Of a stretch of DNA of 64,000 bases, positions 43,585-53,400 are shown piece after piece. The stretch covers positions 1 to 64,000 of the forward strand of contig JACJYP010000002.1 in the NCBI GenBank assembly GCA_020636045.1, in the 5' to 3' direction. How positions within the stretch are numbered: position 1 is the stretch's first letter; every line of letters begins with the position of its first letter. The DNA comes from Lewinellaceae bacterium (GTDB lineage Bacteria; Bacteroidota; Bacteroidia; Chitinophagales; Saprospiraceae). Below the pieces are notes generated by a model. It was not told the DNA's origin. It made no database searches and saw only the letters and a program-made list of their open reading frames with translations. The position numbers were made by a program, and so were the translations under genes.

Positions 43585-46500
43585 TTAGAAACTGAGATTT
43601 ACACCGAGGATGTAGGATTTGGTGCTCGGCATGTTGAAGTAGTCGAAACCTCCGACGTTGGAACCTGCGCCGGTGAGCGAGGTTTCGGGATCGACACCGG
43701 TGTAGTCGGTGCTGAGCCAGAGGTTGCGACCGGTGGCGAACACGCTGATACCCTGCACATACTTGCTCTGGACAGGAATGTTGTAACTCAGCGTCAGTTC
43801 ACGCAGACGTACCCACGAGCCTTCCTGTACCGTTTGCTCTACAGCTGCTGCGCCGCCGTCGCCGGCGAAGTTGGAGTAGTAGGAGTTGGCGGAGATCTCG
43901 ATGTCGTTGGCGGTACCGTCGGTGAGCGGGTTGCCGTCGTCGTCGAAACCGGTGAGTTTCACGCCTTCGATCACGTAAGTGCGATCGCGGTCGGCGGAAG
44001 CCAGGGTGGTACCGAAGCGGTTGAGACGCGCGTAAGTGCCGTTCCACAGATCGCCGCCCTGACGAATGTCGAGCAGGGCGCTGATCCCCACACCGTAGAT
44101 CTCGAAGATGTTGCGGATGCCCGCCGTCCAGTCGGGATAGGGGTTACCCACGTTGCCACGCAGCGGATCGCGCAGCGGAATACCGTTGGACTGGATGATC
44201 AACTGACCGCTCGGCGTGCGTGCCCAGCGGGTAGCGTACAGCGCGCCATAGGGCTGGCCTACGATGGCATAAGAACCGATGGAGGCAAAAGCCGCTTCAA
44301 TGTTGATCTCGTCTACGCCGTCAGCCAGTTTGGTGACCTCGTTTTTGTTGCGGGTGAAATTACCCTGGATGCTCCATTTGAAGTTCTTCTTCGTGATCGG
44401 GTTGACCGTCAGTTCGATCTCCCAGCCCTTGTTTTCCATCTCGCCGATGTTCGTGTACACTTGCTCGAAACCGCTGGAACCGGCCAGCGGACGCAGCACG
44501 AGCAGGTTGGAACTCTTGCTGAGGTAGTAGTTCACATCCAGGTCGATCAGGTTGCGGAAGAATTTCACATTGAAACCTGCTTCATACGTCGTGTTCAACT
44601 CCGGCTCAAGGTCGGCGTTGCCCAGTGTGCTGCTGAGGCCGAAACCGTTCTGGCCGCCAAAGGGGAAGCCCAGGCCGTCGGTGAAACCGTCGGTGATGAA
44701 CGGCGCCACATAGTAAGTCGCCGTGCGGTAGGGGGCGGGCTCGATACCGGCCTTGGCGTAACTCAGGCGGACTTTGCCGAAGGAGAACACCTCGTGGTTG
44801 TCAAGCATTTCGCTGAATACCCACGACAGGTTGGCCGAAGGATAGAAGAAGCCTTTTTTGCGGGCATCTTCACCAAAAGTGGAGGCCCAGTCGTTACGAC
44901 CGGTCAGGTTCAGGTACAACTGGTTGTCGAAAGAAACACCCAGGTCGCCGAAGATACCGGCGAGACGGCGCTCAAACGTCGTTTTGCTGTTGTACAGGTC
45001 GGAAGCGTTGCTCAGGTTGTAGAACCCGGGCACCGCGAGGTTGCGGCCGCGCGAGAAAATGTCGTCATCGCGGCGGCTGTTGAGGTTGGTGCCAAGGGTG
45101 AAGGTAACGCCGAAGCGGCCCTCGAGTTGCGGCTTGAAAGCGGCGAACAGGTCGGTGTTGACCTCCAGGCGGTTTTTGGTGTTTTCCCAGATCTCACCTA
45201 CAGGTGCGGGCGGGTCCTGGGCGCCTACGGCGAACACCTGCTTGCGCTGGTCGTTGTAGGAATCCGCGCCAAGGCGGGCCGTAAGATCGAGCCAGCTCGT
45301 CAGCGAGAGCGTGCCGGTGATGTTACCCGTAATACGGTTGACATCGCCTGTCAGCGGGTTGTTGTACGCCGACCACAGGGGGTTATCGTAAGCAGAGAAA
45401 TAAGTCCAGGACTGTCCGTCGCGGGTGTCGTAGCCGTTGGCGCCGGGCCCGCCGAGGATGTTGAATGACGGCGGCATACGGGTCAGGCCGAGCATGATGC
45501 CGGACAGGTTACTACCGTTCTGTGCCTTGGTGTCCTTGGTGTTGACGTAGGCGGCCGAGCCGGAAAGTTTGAACTTGCCGAACTGCGACTCGCTCGACAG
45601 GCGGAAGGAGTTGCGGTTGAGTTTGGTGTTGGGCACGATACCGGTCTGGTTGCTGTTGCCGTAGGACAGGCGCATGACGGTATTTTCATTACCCATGGAG
45701 AAAGAGATGTTGTTGTTCCAGGTAACACCGCGCTCGAAGTAGGTGTCGATGTTATCGTACGCCTGGGCGACTTCCGGAATACCGGCAGTGCCGATCATCG
45801 GACCCCAACTGAGGGGCGTACCGCCGACATAACTGCCGGCAGCGCTGGTGAGCGAACCACCGCCGGTGCCCTGGCCATACATCATTTGCAGTTCGGGCAA
45901 TTTGTTGACTTCGTCGAAAGAGACGCTGGAAGAGACGTTGACGCCGAGCCCTTTCTGACCTTTTTTGGTGGTGATGAGCAGGACGCCGTTGGCAGCGCGG
46001 GTACCGTAGAGCGCAGCAGCAGCCGGCCCCTTGAGGATGTTCACGCTTTCCACGTCGGCGGGGTTAATATCCAGGGCGCGGTTACTGTTGTTTACGCCGC
46101 TAAGATTGGAGTTGAAAGGGTAGTCTCCTGCCACCGAACCGAGGGTCTGGTTGTCAAAGGGCACACCGTCGATGACGATGAGGGGCTGGTTTTCGCCGGT
46201 GAAAGTAGCGTTGCCGCGAATGAGGATCTTGGAAGATGCGCCGGGGGTACCACCGGTACCGATGACCTGCACGCCGGAGGATTTGGCGGCGAGGCCCTGG
46301 ATGACGTTGACCTCGCCGGAGCGGGCTACGTCATCGCCTTTGACGCTGGTGACACCGTATCCGAGGGATTTTTCCTCGCGGGTGATGCCGAGTGCCGTGA
46401 CGACGGCTTCGGTGAGTACCTGGCCGGCTACCAGCACCACGTCCACTACGTTGGAGGCGCCCAGGGTGATCTCCTGAGACGTATAGCCTGTATAATTGAA

Positions 46501-46710
46501 TACAAGCGTCTCGCTTCCTTCAGGAATGTTGATCGTATACCGTCCGTTTACATCGGTAAATGTACCGACCCTGGTATCTTTTACACGCACGGTCGCGCCG
46601 GTGAGTACTTCGCCGTCGTCACCGGTAACAGTACCGGATACGGCTCGTTGTGCCAGGCTGACGCCTATAACGGCACATACCAACCAAATGGTTGTTAGTA
46701 ATCGCTTCAT
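43585..46710 (-). CDS. SusC/RagA-family TonB-dependent transporter (SusC-b)
   Basis: 1041 aa from the ATG at 46710 (an in-frame extension of 20 codons upstream lacks signal character). Signal KRLLTTIWLVCAVIGVSLAQ, carboxypeptidase-regulatory-like domain (to about residue 90), plug (TREEKSLGYGVTSVKGDDVA, VNILKGPAAAALYGTRAANG), and barrel ending FNMPSTKSYILGVNLSF. From about residue 78 on it is nearly identical to SusC-c. Before that, including the signal peptide and the untranslated leader, it resembles SusC-a instead, so it is a recombinant. It is operonic with SusD-b. Confidence 0.95.
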   Translation of the reverse strand: MKRLLTTIWLVCAVIGVSLAQRAVSGTVTGDDGEVLTGATVRVKDTRVGTFTDVNGRYTINIPEGSETLVFNYTGYTSQEITLGASNVVDVVLVAGQVLTEAVVTALGITREEKSLGYGVTSVKGDDVARSGEVNVIQGLAAKSSGVQVIGTGGTPGASSKILIRGNATFTGENQPLIVIDGVPFDNQTLGSVAGDYPFNSNLSGVNNSNRALDINPADVESVNILKGPAAAALYGTRAANGVLLITTKKGQKGLGVNVSSSVSFDEVNKLPELQMMYGQGTGGGSLTSAAGSYVGGTPLSWGPMIGTAGIPEVAQAYDNIDTYFERGVTWNNNISFSMGNENTVMRLSYGNSNQTGIVPNTKLNRNSFRLSSESQFGKFKLSGSAAYVNTKDTKAQNGSNLSGIMLGLTRMPPSFNILGGPGANGYDTRDGQSWTYFSAYDNPLWSAYNNPLTGDVNRITGNITGTLSLTSWLDLTARLGADSYNDQRKQVFAVGAQDPPAPVGEIWENTKNRLEVNTDLFAAFKPQLEGRFGVTFTLGTNLNSRRDDDIFSRGRNLAVPGFYNLSNASDLYNSKTTFERRLAGIFGDLGVSFDNQLYLNLTGRNDWASTFGEDARKKGFFYPSANLSWVFSEMLDNHEVFSFGKVRLSYAKAGIEPAPYRTATYYVAPFITDGFTDGLGFPFGGQNGFGLSSTLGNADLEPELNTTYEAGFNVKFFRNLIDLDVNYYLSKSSNLLVLRPLAGSSGFEQVYTNIGEMENKGWEIELTVNPITKKNFKWSIQGNFTRNKNEVTKLADGVDEINIEAAFASIGSYAIVGQPYGALYATRWARTPSGQLIIQSNGIPLRDPLRGNVGNPYPDWTAGIRNIFEIYGVGISALLDIRQGGDLWNGTYARLNRFGTTLASADRDRTYVIEGVKLTGFDDDGNPLTDGTANDIEISANSYYSNFAGDGGAAAVEQTVQEGSWVRLRELTLSYNIPVQSKYVQGISVFATGRNLWLSTDYTGVDPETSLTGAGSNVGGFDYFNMPSTKSYILGVNLSF

Positions 46711-47173
46711 ACAAAAAGTAGATTTGGTTAAAAAATTCAGATAGTTTAGATTCCGAATGGATTGGGCCAATGGGATTAATCATGCCCGGATTAAAAATAA
46801 AGTGTTTTCAATCTGAATTTTGGAGAATAGGAGGTTCAAAAATAGCACAAAAGTATGTCGATGCTATTTTTTCGAAAAAAAATATGAAAGACTGGTCATT
46901 CAGTCTTCCGGATTGATACTTAAAAATAGGGGTGGTTTTACTTGCCAGGCTGATCGGAATGGCCCGCAATGTGGGTCATCTGCTGTCAGGTTTATGTGTG
47001 GCGGCACAATAAAAACCTGAAACTCCATATCGCCCAAAAGGTTGTGATATCGGCGGTCGAAGAAATACTAAAACAGACAAAACACTCATAAAACGGCTCC
47101 TGATCATATAAATTGAAAGGCCGGCTGCGCGTACGCACAGCCGGCCCTGTTTTAAACAGTCAATTGATACTGA
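46711..47173. other. Intergenic region between SusC-b and SusD-c
   Basis: Contains the SusC-b leader (first about 30 nt almost identical to the SusC-a leader), two possible -7 boxes (minus strand, 46837-46844 and 46848-46855) and, at the right, the SusD-c terminator. No gene supported. Confidence 0.6.
47119..47146 (-). terminator. Terminator behind SusD-c (duplicate of 42098-42125)
   Basis: GGCCGGCTGCGC GTAC GCACAGCCGGCC: same stem as behind SusD-b with two changes, one of them weakening the stem; minus-strand tail TTTCAATTT. Confidence 0.85.
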
Positions 47174-48579
47174 TCATTCATCCCACCAAACGGGCAGGAG
47201 GATATTGGTGATGGAAGGGCTTGGCGCCTTGCTGTTGTAGAGGCGCTCTTCCTGGGTGGTGGGCAATCGCCGCGGAATGCCGCTCACCAGTCCGCCCGGG
47301 TTGGGAGTCAGTTGTGGGATGTTGGTCCTGCGCCAGTCGGAATACACCTCCACCTGGGTGAACAGTGCCACATACTTGTGGGTCATGATCTTGTCCATGG
47401 TGATGGAGGCATCCGATTCATTGGCCTGCGCCATGATGTAATCATCGGGCGCGGGGGCGCCGGTGACCTGGAGGATGTGCGCCTTGATGGCCTCATTGTG
47501 TGCCGCTGCGGCGCGCATCTTGTCGTTGGAACGCATGGCTGCTTCTGCCTCGATGAACTTGGCTTCCACGTAGGTGGCCAGCGGAGCGGACGAACTCGGC
47601 GAAGCGAAGTAGGCGCCCACATCAGAGGTGCTGGTCACGATAGAGCCCAGAGGCGTACCCGAATAACCGCCATTGCCATCTTCAGAAGCATAAAAAGTCA
47701 AGCGCGGGTCGTCGATGGATTTGAGCAAATCCACGAAGAATTCGCCCATTTTGATATAATCCTGGCGGTCGTTGTTGAAGGCATACCACTGGTTGAGTGA
47801 GTTGCCATCGCCGGGGAAAATGGCGTTGCAGTCGCTGTCGGAACCTGCCATTCCTGCTGCCACGGCATCGTCGATGGCGGCGAGTGCGCGGGTGGCGGAG
47901 CCCATCGGGTCGCGCTTGCTCAGGTGGTTTTCATACCGTGCCCTGAGGATGTGTGCGGTGATGATCCACTTGCTGGCATCGCCGTTGAAGATCAGATCGT
48001 CGGTGCCGGGCAGGATGGTATTGGCATCCTCGCTTTTCGACAGGTCCGTGACGGCTTCCGACAGGAGCGTCTGGATGTCCTGATACACCAGTTCCTGTGC
48101 GTCATAGGCGCTGCTGAAAAATTCCTCGCCTTGTAAGCCTTTTCCGGCCTCGCGGTTGGGAATGTCGCCCCACAGGTCGGTAGTAAGCCCGAGGTTCATG
48201 GCCTTGAGGATCTTGCCGATACCGCGGTAGTACGGGTTCGACTCGCTGGCCAGATCGATGAGGATATTGCAATCGGTGATGGCCGAGTAGTGCGAGTTCC
48301 ACTCGTTGTTATTGTCACCTTCCAGCAGAGAGTAATTTGCCAGATCTTCATACTGAGCCTGGGTACCTTCACACTGCTGGGTGAACACGGTGGCCATACG
48401 TGCGAACTGGCCGCTGAAGTGGGCGAAAGTCGACACCTGGATCACCGTGGTGAGCAGTGCGGGGTTGGTCTCCGAGGAGAGTTTGGGGATGTTTCGTAGC
48501 CGTCGACAAAGTTGCTGCACGACGAACTACCCAGAAGAAGCAGGAGTGTCAAAAGTCCTGCACTGAATATATTTTTCAT
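47174..48579 (-). pseudogene. SusD/RagB-like gene with 5' frameshift (SusD-c)
   Basis: Near-identical to SusD-b over its whole length, including the ATG (48577-48579), but 1406 nt against 1407. A single base is missing at about 48475: SusD-b reads TCTCCGAAGGAGAG on the plus strand, here TCTCCGAGGAGAG. The signal peptide and lipobox Cys are therefore out of frame with the remaining 440 or so residues (ETNPALLTTVIQVSTFAHFS onward, intact to the WWDE end). Without correction the product would lack export and lipidation. The only in-frame alternative start is a GTG at 48520, which has no signal. It may be a genuine recent pseudogene or a sequencing/assembly error. Confidence 0.88.
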
Positions 48580-48604
48580 ATTTCGAATAGAGTCGGTTAG
48601 AAAG

Positions 48605-51600
48605 TTAGAAACTGAGATTTACACCGAGGATGTAGGATTTGGTGCTCGGCATGTTGAAGTAGTCGAAGCCTCCGACATTGGAACCTGCGCCGGTGAGCGA
48701 GGTTTCAGGATCGACACCGGTGTAGTCGGTGCTGAGCCAGAGGTTGCGGCCGGTGGCGAACACGCTGATACCCTGCACATACTTGCTCTTGACAGGAATG
48801 TTGTAACTCAGCGTCAGTTCACGCAGGCGTACCCAGGAACCGTCCTGAATATGCTGTTCGCGCGCTGCTGCGCCGCCGTCGCCGGCGAAGTTGGAGTAGT
48901 ATGAGTTGGCGGAGATCTCGATGTCGTTGGCGGTACCGTCGGTGAGCGGGTTGCCGTCGTCGTCGAAACCGGTGAGTTTCACGCCTTCGATCACGTAAGT
49001 GCGATCGCGGTCGGCGGAAGCCATGGTGGTACCGAAGCGGTTGAGACGCGCGTAGGTGCCGTTCCACAGGTCGCCGCCCTGACGAATGTCGAGCAGGGCG
49101 CTGATCCCCACACCGTAGATCTCAAAGATGTTGCGGATGCCTGCCGTCCAGTCGGGATAGGGATTACCCACGTTGCCACGCAGCGGGTCAAGCAGCGGAA
49201 TACCGTTGGACTGGATGTACAGTTGACCGTCCGGCGTGCGTGCCCAGCGGGTAGCGTACAGTGCGCCATAGGGCTGGCCTACGATCGCGTAAGAGCCAAT
49301 ATCGTTGAAGGCCGATTCGATGTTGATCTCGTCTACGCCGTCAGCCAGTTTGGTGACTTCGTTTTTGTTGCGGGTGAAATTGCCCTGGATGCTCCATTTG
49401 AAGTTCTTCTTCGTGATCGGGTTGACCGTCAGTTCGATCTCCCAGCCCTTGTTTTCCATCTCGCCGATGTTCGTGTACACTTCCTCGAAGCCGCTGGAAC
49501 CGGCCAGCGGACGCAGCACGAGCAGGTTGGAACTCTTGCTGAGGTAGTAGTTCACATCCAGGTCGATCAGGTTGCGGAAGAATTTCACATTGAAACCCGC
49601 TTCATACGTCGTGTTCAACTCCGGCTCCAGATCGGCGTTGCCGAGGCGGCTGCTCAGGCTAAAGCCATTTTGTCCGCCAAAGGGGAAGCCGAAACCATCG
49701 GTGAAACCGTCGGTGATGAACGGCGCCACATAGTAAGTCGCTGTGCGGTAGGGGAAAGGCTCGATACCGGCCTTGGCGTAACTCAGGCGGACCTTGCCGA
49801 AGGAGAACACCTCGCGGTTGTCAAGCATTTCGCTGAATACCCACGACAGGTTGGCCGAGGGATAGAAGAAACCTTTTTTGCGGGCATCTTCACCAAAGGT
49901 GGAGGCCCAGTCGTTACGACCGGTCAGGTTCAGGTACAACTGGTTGTCGAAAGAAATACCCAGGTCGCCGAAGATACCGGCGAGACGGCGCTCATACGTC
50001 GTTTTGCTGTTGTACAGGTCGGAGGCGTTGCTCAGGTTGTAGAACCCGGGCACCGCAAGGTTGCGGCCGCGCGAGAAGATGTCGTCGTCGAGGCGGCTGT
50101 TGAGGTTGGTGCCGAGGGTGAAGTTGACACCGAAGCGACCCTCGAGTTGCGGCTTGAAAGCGGCGAACAGGTCGGTGTTGACCTCCAGGCGGTTTTTGGT
50201 GTTTTCCCAGATCTCACCCACCGGTGCGGGCGGGTCCTGGGCGCCGACGGCGAACACCTGCTTGCGCTGGTCGTTGTAGGAGTCTGCACCTACGCGGGCC
50301 GTGAGATCAAGCCAACTCATCAGCGAGAGCGTGGCAGTGATGTTACCCGTAATACGGTTGACATCGCCGGTCATGGGGTTGTTATAAGCCGACCATATCG
50401 GGTTATCGTAAGCAGAGAAGTAAGTCCAGGATTGTCCGTCGCGGGTGTCGTAGCCGTTGGCGCCGGGACCGCCGAGGATGTTGAATGACGGCGGCATACG
50501 GGTCAGGCCGAGCATGATGCCGGACAGGTTACTACCGTTCTGCGCCTTGGTGTCCTTGGTGTTGACGTAGGCGGCCGAGCCGGAAAGTTTGAACTTGCCG
50601 AACTGCGACTCGCTCGACAGGCGGAAGGAGTTGCGGTTGAGTTTGGTGTTGGGCACGATACCGGTCTGGTTGCTGTTGCCATATGACAGGCGCATGACGG
50701 TATTTTCATTACCCATGGAGAAAGAGATGTTGTTGTTCCAGGTAACACCGCGCTCGAAATAGGTGTCGATATTATCATACGCCTGGGCCACTTCCGGAAT
50801 ACCGGCAGCGCCGATACGCGGACCCCAACTGAGGGGAACTTCTTCCACAAAATCACCTTCAGCGCTGGTGAGCGAACCGCCGCCAAGACCCTGGCCATAG
50901 ATCATTTGCAGTTCTGGCAATTTGTTGACTTCGTCGAAAGAAACGCTGGAAGAGACGTTGACGCCGAGTCCTTTCTTACCTTTTTTGGTCGTGATAAGCA
51001 GGACGCCGTTGGCAGCGCGGGTACCGTAGAGGGCAGCAGCAGCCGGCCCCTTGAGGATGTTCACGCTTTCCACGTCGGCTGGGTTGATATCCAGGGCGCG
51101 GTTACTGTTGTTTACGCCATTGAGGTTGGCGTTGAAAGGATAGTCATTTGCCACGGCCCCGAGGGTTTGATTGTCATAGGGCACGCCGTCGATGACGATG
51201 AGGGGCTGGTTTTCGCCGGTGAAGGTAGCGTTGCCGCGAATGAGGATCTTGGAAGAGGCGCCGGGGGTACCACCGGTACCGATGACCTGTACGCCGGAGG
51301 ATTTGGCGGCGAGACCCTGGATGACGTTGACCTCACCGGAGCGGGCCACTTCATCGCCTTTGACGCTGGTGACACCGTATCCGAGGGATTTTTCCTCGCG
51401 GGTGATGCCGAGGGCCGTGACGACGGCTTCGGTGAGTACCTGGCCGGCTACCAGCACCACGTCCACTACGTTGGAGGCGCCCAGGGTGATCTCCTGGGTT
51501 GTGTAACCGGTATAAGAAATTGTAAGTTGATTGGAACCGGCCGGCACACTGACTGTGTAGCGACCGTTGGCATCAGATATGGCGCCGGAACTGGTTCCGG

Positions 51601-51730
51601 TAACCCGGATTGATGCACCGATCAGCACTTCGCCGTCGTCGCCGGTAACAGTACCGGATACGGCACGCTGCGCCAGCGCAAGCCCTACTGACATGAGTAT
51701 AAGGCCTGCCGTTAGGAGAATTTTCTTCAT
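48605..51730 (-). CDS. SusC/RagA-family TonB-dependent transporter (SusC-c)
   Basis: 1041 aa, the same length as SusC-b and nearly identical after residue 78. Signal KKILLTAGLILMSVGLALAQ and first domain (RAVSGTVTGDDGEVLIGASI, NGRYTVSVPAGSNQLTISYT) differ from SusC-a and SusC-b. A second cluster of differences lies at about residues 255-295 (GQGLGGGSLTSAEGDFVEEV versus GQGTGGGSLTSAAGSYVGGT). The plug and barrel are complete, ending ILGVNLSF. Its SusD partner, 25 nt downstream, is frameshifted, so this transporter may work with SusD-b or be non-functional as a pair. Confidence 0.95.
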   Translation of the reverse strand: MKKILLTAGLILMSVGLALAQRAVSGTVTGDDGEVLIGASIRVTGTSSGAISDANGRYTVSVPAGSNQLTISYTGYTTQEITLGASNVVDVVLVAGQVLTEAVVTALGITREEKSLGYGVTSVKGDEVARSGEVNVIQGLAAKSSGVQVIGTGGTPGASSKILIRGNATFTGENQPLIVIDGVPYDNQTLGAVANDYPFNANLNGVNNSNRALDINPADVESVNILKGPAAAALYGTRAANGVLLITTKKGKKGLGVNVSSSVSFDEVNKLPELQMIYGQGLGGGSLTSAEGDFVEEVPLSWGPRIGAAGIPEVAQAYDNIDTYFERGVTWNNNISFSMGNENTVMRLSYGNSNQTGIVPNTKLNRNSFRLSSESQFGKFKLSGSAAYVNTKDTKAQNGSNLSGIMLGLTRMPPSFNILGGPGANGYDTRDGQSWTYFSAYDNPIWSAYNNPMTGDVNRITGNITATLSLMSWLDLTARVGADSYNDQRKQVFAVGAQDPPAPVGEIWENTKNRLEVNTDLFAAFKPQLEGRFGVNFTLGTNLNSRLDDDIFSRGRNLAVPGFYNLSNASDLYNSKTTYERRLAGIFGDLGISFDNQLYLNLTGRNDWASTFGEDARKKGFFYPSANLSWVFSEMLDNREVFSFGKVRLSYAKAGIEPFPYRTATYYVAPFITDGFTDGFGFPFGGQNGFSLSSRLGNADLEPELNTTYEAGFNVKFFRNLIDLDVNYYLSKSSNLLVLRPLAGSSGFEEVYTNIGEMENKGWEIELTVNPITKKNFKWSIQGNFTRNKNEVTKLADGVDEINIESAFNDIGSYAIVGQPYGALYATRWARTPDGQLYIQSNGIPLLDPLRGNVGNPYPDWTAGIRNIFEIYGVGISALLDIRQGGDLWNGTYARLNRFGTTMASADRDRTYVIEGVKLTGFDDDGNPLTDGTANDIEISANSYYSNFAGDGGAAAREQHIQDGSWVRLRELTLSYNIPVKSKYVQGISVFATGRNLWLSTDYTGVDPETSLTGAGSNVGGFDYFNMPSTKSYILGVNLSF

Positions 51731-52103
51731 ACGAAACAGAGATTTGTGAATAAAATGATTGAATGGATATTAAAAACAGAGCTTCGAACGGGGCAATCCG
51801 CTTGCGTCTGCGAAACACGCTTTCATGCTTACACAGAGTGGACTCCCGTACTGCATACTTAAAAATCCCCCTATTCGTTTTTCGCGATTCTAGACGAACT
51901 AAGAGCCGGGAATACCGAACGACCACTTAAGTGCAGTGAATGCAAAACAAGTTTTCAAACAATCGATGTTAGTATTAATATTTGATTTTCAAACTAGTAT
52001 AAATATTTTTTATTATTACTTTATAATGACCTGTATGTTCTGGCCTCGAAAGTTGGCATTTGCGATCTGTGCTTTGCCGGCACTGCAAGAGCGCCGCACA
52101 GCC
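51731..52103. other. Intergenic region between divergent SusC-c and pdxH
   Basis: AT-rich, no gene or repeat recognised. It should hold the SusC-c promoter on the minus strand; no exact -7 box was found for it. Confidence 0.5.
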
Positions 52104-52111
52104 TATATTTG
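52104..52111 (+). promoter_or_regulatory. -7 box of pdxH (TATATTTG)
   Basis: Exact TAnnTTTG match, 14 nt before the pdxH ATG. It lies inside the longer open frame upstream of the chosen start, supporting the ATG at 52126. Confidence 0.6.
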
Positions 52112-52125
52112 CAGCAAAAAGATCC

Positions 52126-52782
52126 ATGCCTGAGTTACCTGATCTCGCTGCATTGCGCAGAAATTATGCGCATAAATCCCTCACAGAGTCAGATGTGTTG
52201 CCGAACCCGGTAGAACAGTTTGCCCGCTGGTTTGAAGAAGTACTGGAAAGCCGGCTTACGGAACCCAATGCCATGACCCTCGCTACGGCCAACCGGCATG
52301 GAAAGCCAAGCGCACGTACGGTGCTGCTGAAAGGTTTTGATGAAAACGGCTTTGTTTTTTACACCAATTATGAAAGCCGGAAAGGGAGAGAATTGACAGA
52401 GAATCCCTGTGCCGCCCTGCTGTTTACCTGGCTGGACCTGGAACGCCAGGTCCGCATCGAGGGGGTCGTGGAAAAGGTGCCTGAAGGGGAGTCGCTTATG
52501 TATTTTCAAAGCAGGCCCAAAGGCAGCCAGATCGGTGCGTGGGCCAGCCCGCAAAGCCGGGTGATCGAACACAGGGAAATACTCACGGATAAAGTCGCCG
52601 AACTCCAGGCGCGTTATGAAGAGGAAGACGCACTCCCATTACCTCCCTTCTGGGGCGGGTTCAGATTGCGCCCTGTGGCCATCGAATTCTGGCAGGGGCG
52701 GGAAAGCCGGCTGCACGACCGTATTTGTTATGAAAGAATGGAAGGGGGCGCGGACTGGAAAATAAAAAGACTGGCGCCGTAA
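52126..52782 (+). CDS. pdxH: Pyridoxamine 5'-phosphate oxidase
   Basis: 218 aa, matching E. coli PdxH (218). It oxidises pyridoxamine or pyridoxine 5'-phosphate to pyridoxal 5'-phosphate with FMN and oxygen in the cytoplasm, the last step of vitamin B6 synthesis and salvage. Visible family words: LRRNYAHKSLTESDVLPNPV, PNAMTLATANRHGKPSARTVLLKG, GFVFYTNYESRKGREL (FMN phosphate binding), QVRIEGVVEKV, YFQSRPKGSQIGAWASPQS, PPFWGGFRLRPVAIEFWQGRESRLHDR and the C-terminal WKIKRLAP. Monocistronic and convergent with the LysM gene over a shared terminator. Confidence 0.97.
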   Translation: MPELPDLAALRRNYAHKSLTESDVLPNPVEQFARWFEEVLESRLTEPNAMTLATANRHGKPSARTVLLKGFDENGFVFYTNYESRKGRELTENPCAALLFTWLDLERQVRIEGVVEKVPEGESLMYFQSRPKGSQIGAWASPQSRVIEHREILTDKVAELQARYEEEDALPLPPFWGGFRLRPVAIEFWQGRESRLHDRICYERMEGGADWKIKRLAP

Positions 52783-52791
52783 GGTGAGAAA

Positions 52792-52829
52792 CAGTGGCAA
52801 AAGGTAGTTAAAAACCGCTTTTGCCACTG
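52792..52829. terminator. Bidirectional terminator between pdxH and the LysM gene
   Basis: CAGTGGCAAAAGG and CCGCTTTTGCCACTG form a long stem followed by TTTTG on the plus strand, 10 nt after the pdxH stop. On the minus strand it lies just beyond the LysM gene stop. Confidence 0.8.
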
Positions 52830-52841
52830 TTTTGTAGTGGA

Positions 52842-53222
52842 TTACGGATTCGGGATCCGCAGCACCTGGCCGATCTCGATCAGGTCCGGGTTTTTCAGCT
52901 GATCGCGGTTGGCATCAAATATCTTTTTGTACTGCATCATATCGTCGTAGTAGTGCTTGGCGATCTTGCTCAGGCTCTCGCCTTTGGTGACTGTGTGCAT
53001 GGTGTACACATCCGTGTTTGCTACCTCAATATCAGCGACGATATCCGTAGGATGTGACCCGCCGGCTGCTTTGATAGCATCCCAGAGCTGGTCTTTTTCA
53101 TACTGGTACTGTACGGTACCCCAGACGCGGAGAATGCCGTTTTGCTCTTCTACGCGGCCGTTTTGCACGTTCATCTGCTCGCCGAGGCTCAGCACGCTGG
53201 CGTATTTGTCTTTTACTGCCAT
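52842..53222 (-). CDS. Small LysM-domain protein (YgaU/Kbp-like)
   Basis: 126 aa from the ATG at 53222 (MAVKDKYASVLSLGEQMNVQ); an in-frame upstream extension looks non-coding. The N-terminal 70 residues resemble the BON-like part of E. coli YgaU/Kbp (GRVEEQNGILRVWGTVQYQYEKDQLWDAIK, HPTDIVADIEVAN). The C-terminal 50 residues are a LysM motif (YTMHTVTKGESLSKIAKHYY...LIEIGQVLRIPNP). There is no signal peptide, as in Kbp, which is cytoplasmic and binds potassium. A similar role is possible but not shown. Confidence 0.88.
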   Translation of the reverse strand: MAVKDKYASVLSLGEQMNVQNGRVEEQNGILRVWGTVQYQYEKDQLWDAIKAAGGSHPTDIVADIEVANTDVYTMHTVTKGESLSKIAKHYYDDMMQYKKIFDANRDQLKNPDLIEIGQVLRIPNP

Positions 53223-53338
53223 AGTTGGTTTGAAAGTTTTATAAGGTGAAAAATGGTAATTGCCGAGTGCAGGGCGAAAGTTACGAAGTCGGCGGGTATT
53301 TATCAAAAGCCGACCCGAATCGCCGTGCTGGAGGGAAA

Positions 53339-53383
53339 TGACATGCCCCTCCGTACTCTAAACGCACGAAGGGGCATCGGTCA
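53339..53383 (-). terminator. Terminator of the PepSY-like lipoprotein gene
   Basis: Minus-strand stem TGACCGATGCCCCTTCGT / ACGGAGGGGCATGTCA with mismatches, followed by TTTCCC; it lies 18 nt past the stop codon at 53401. Confidence 0.6.
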
Positions 53384-53400
53384 CCTTTGCAGGCAAAAAA

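Noticed and set aside
47174..48520. SusD-c as an intact 448-codon gene starting at GTG 48520
   Set aside because: The first codons are the frameshifted former signal region; comparison with SusD-b shows a one-base deletion.
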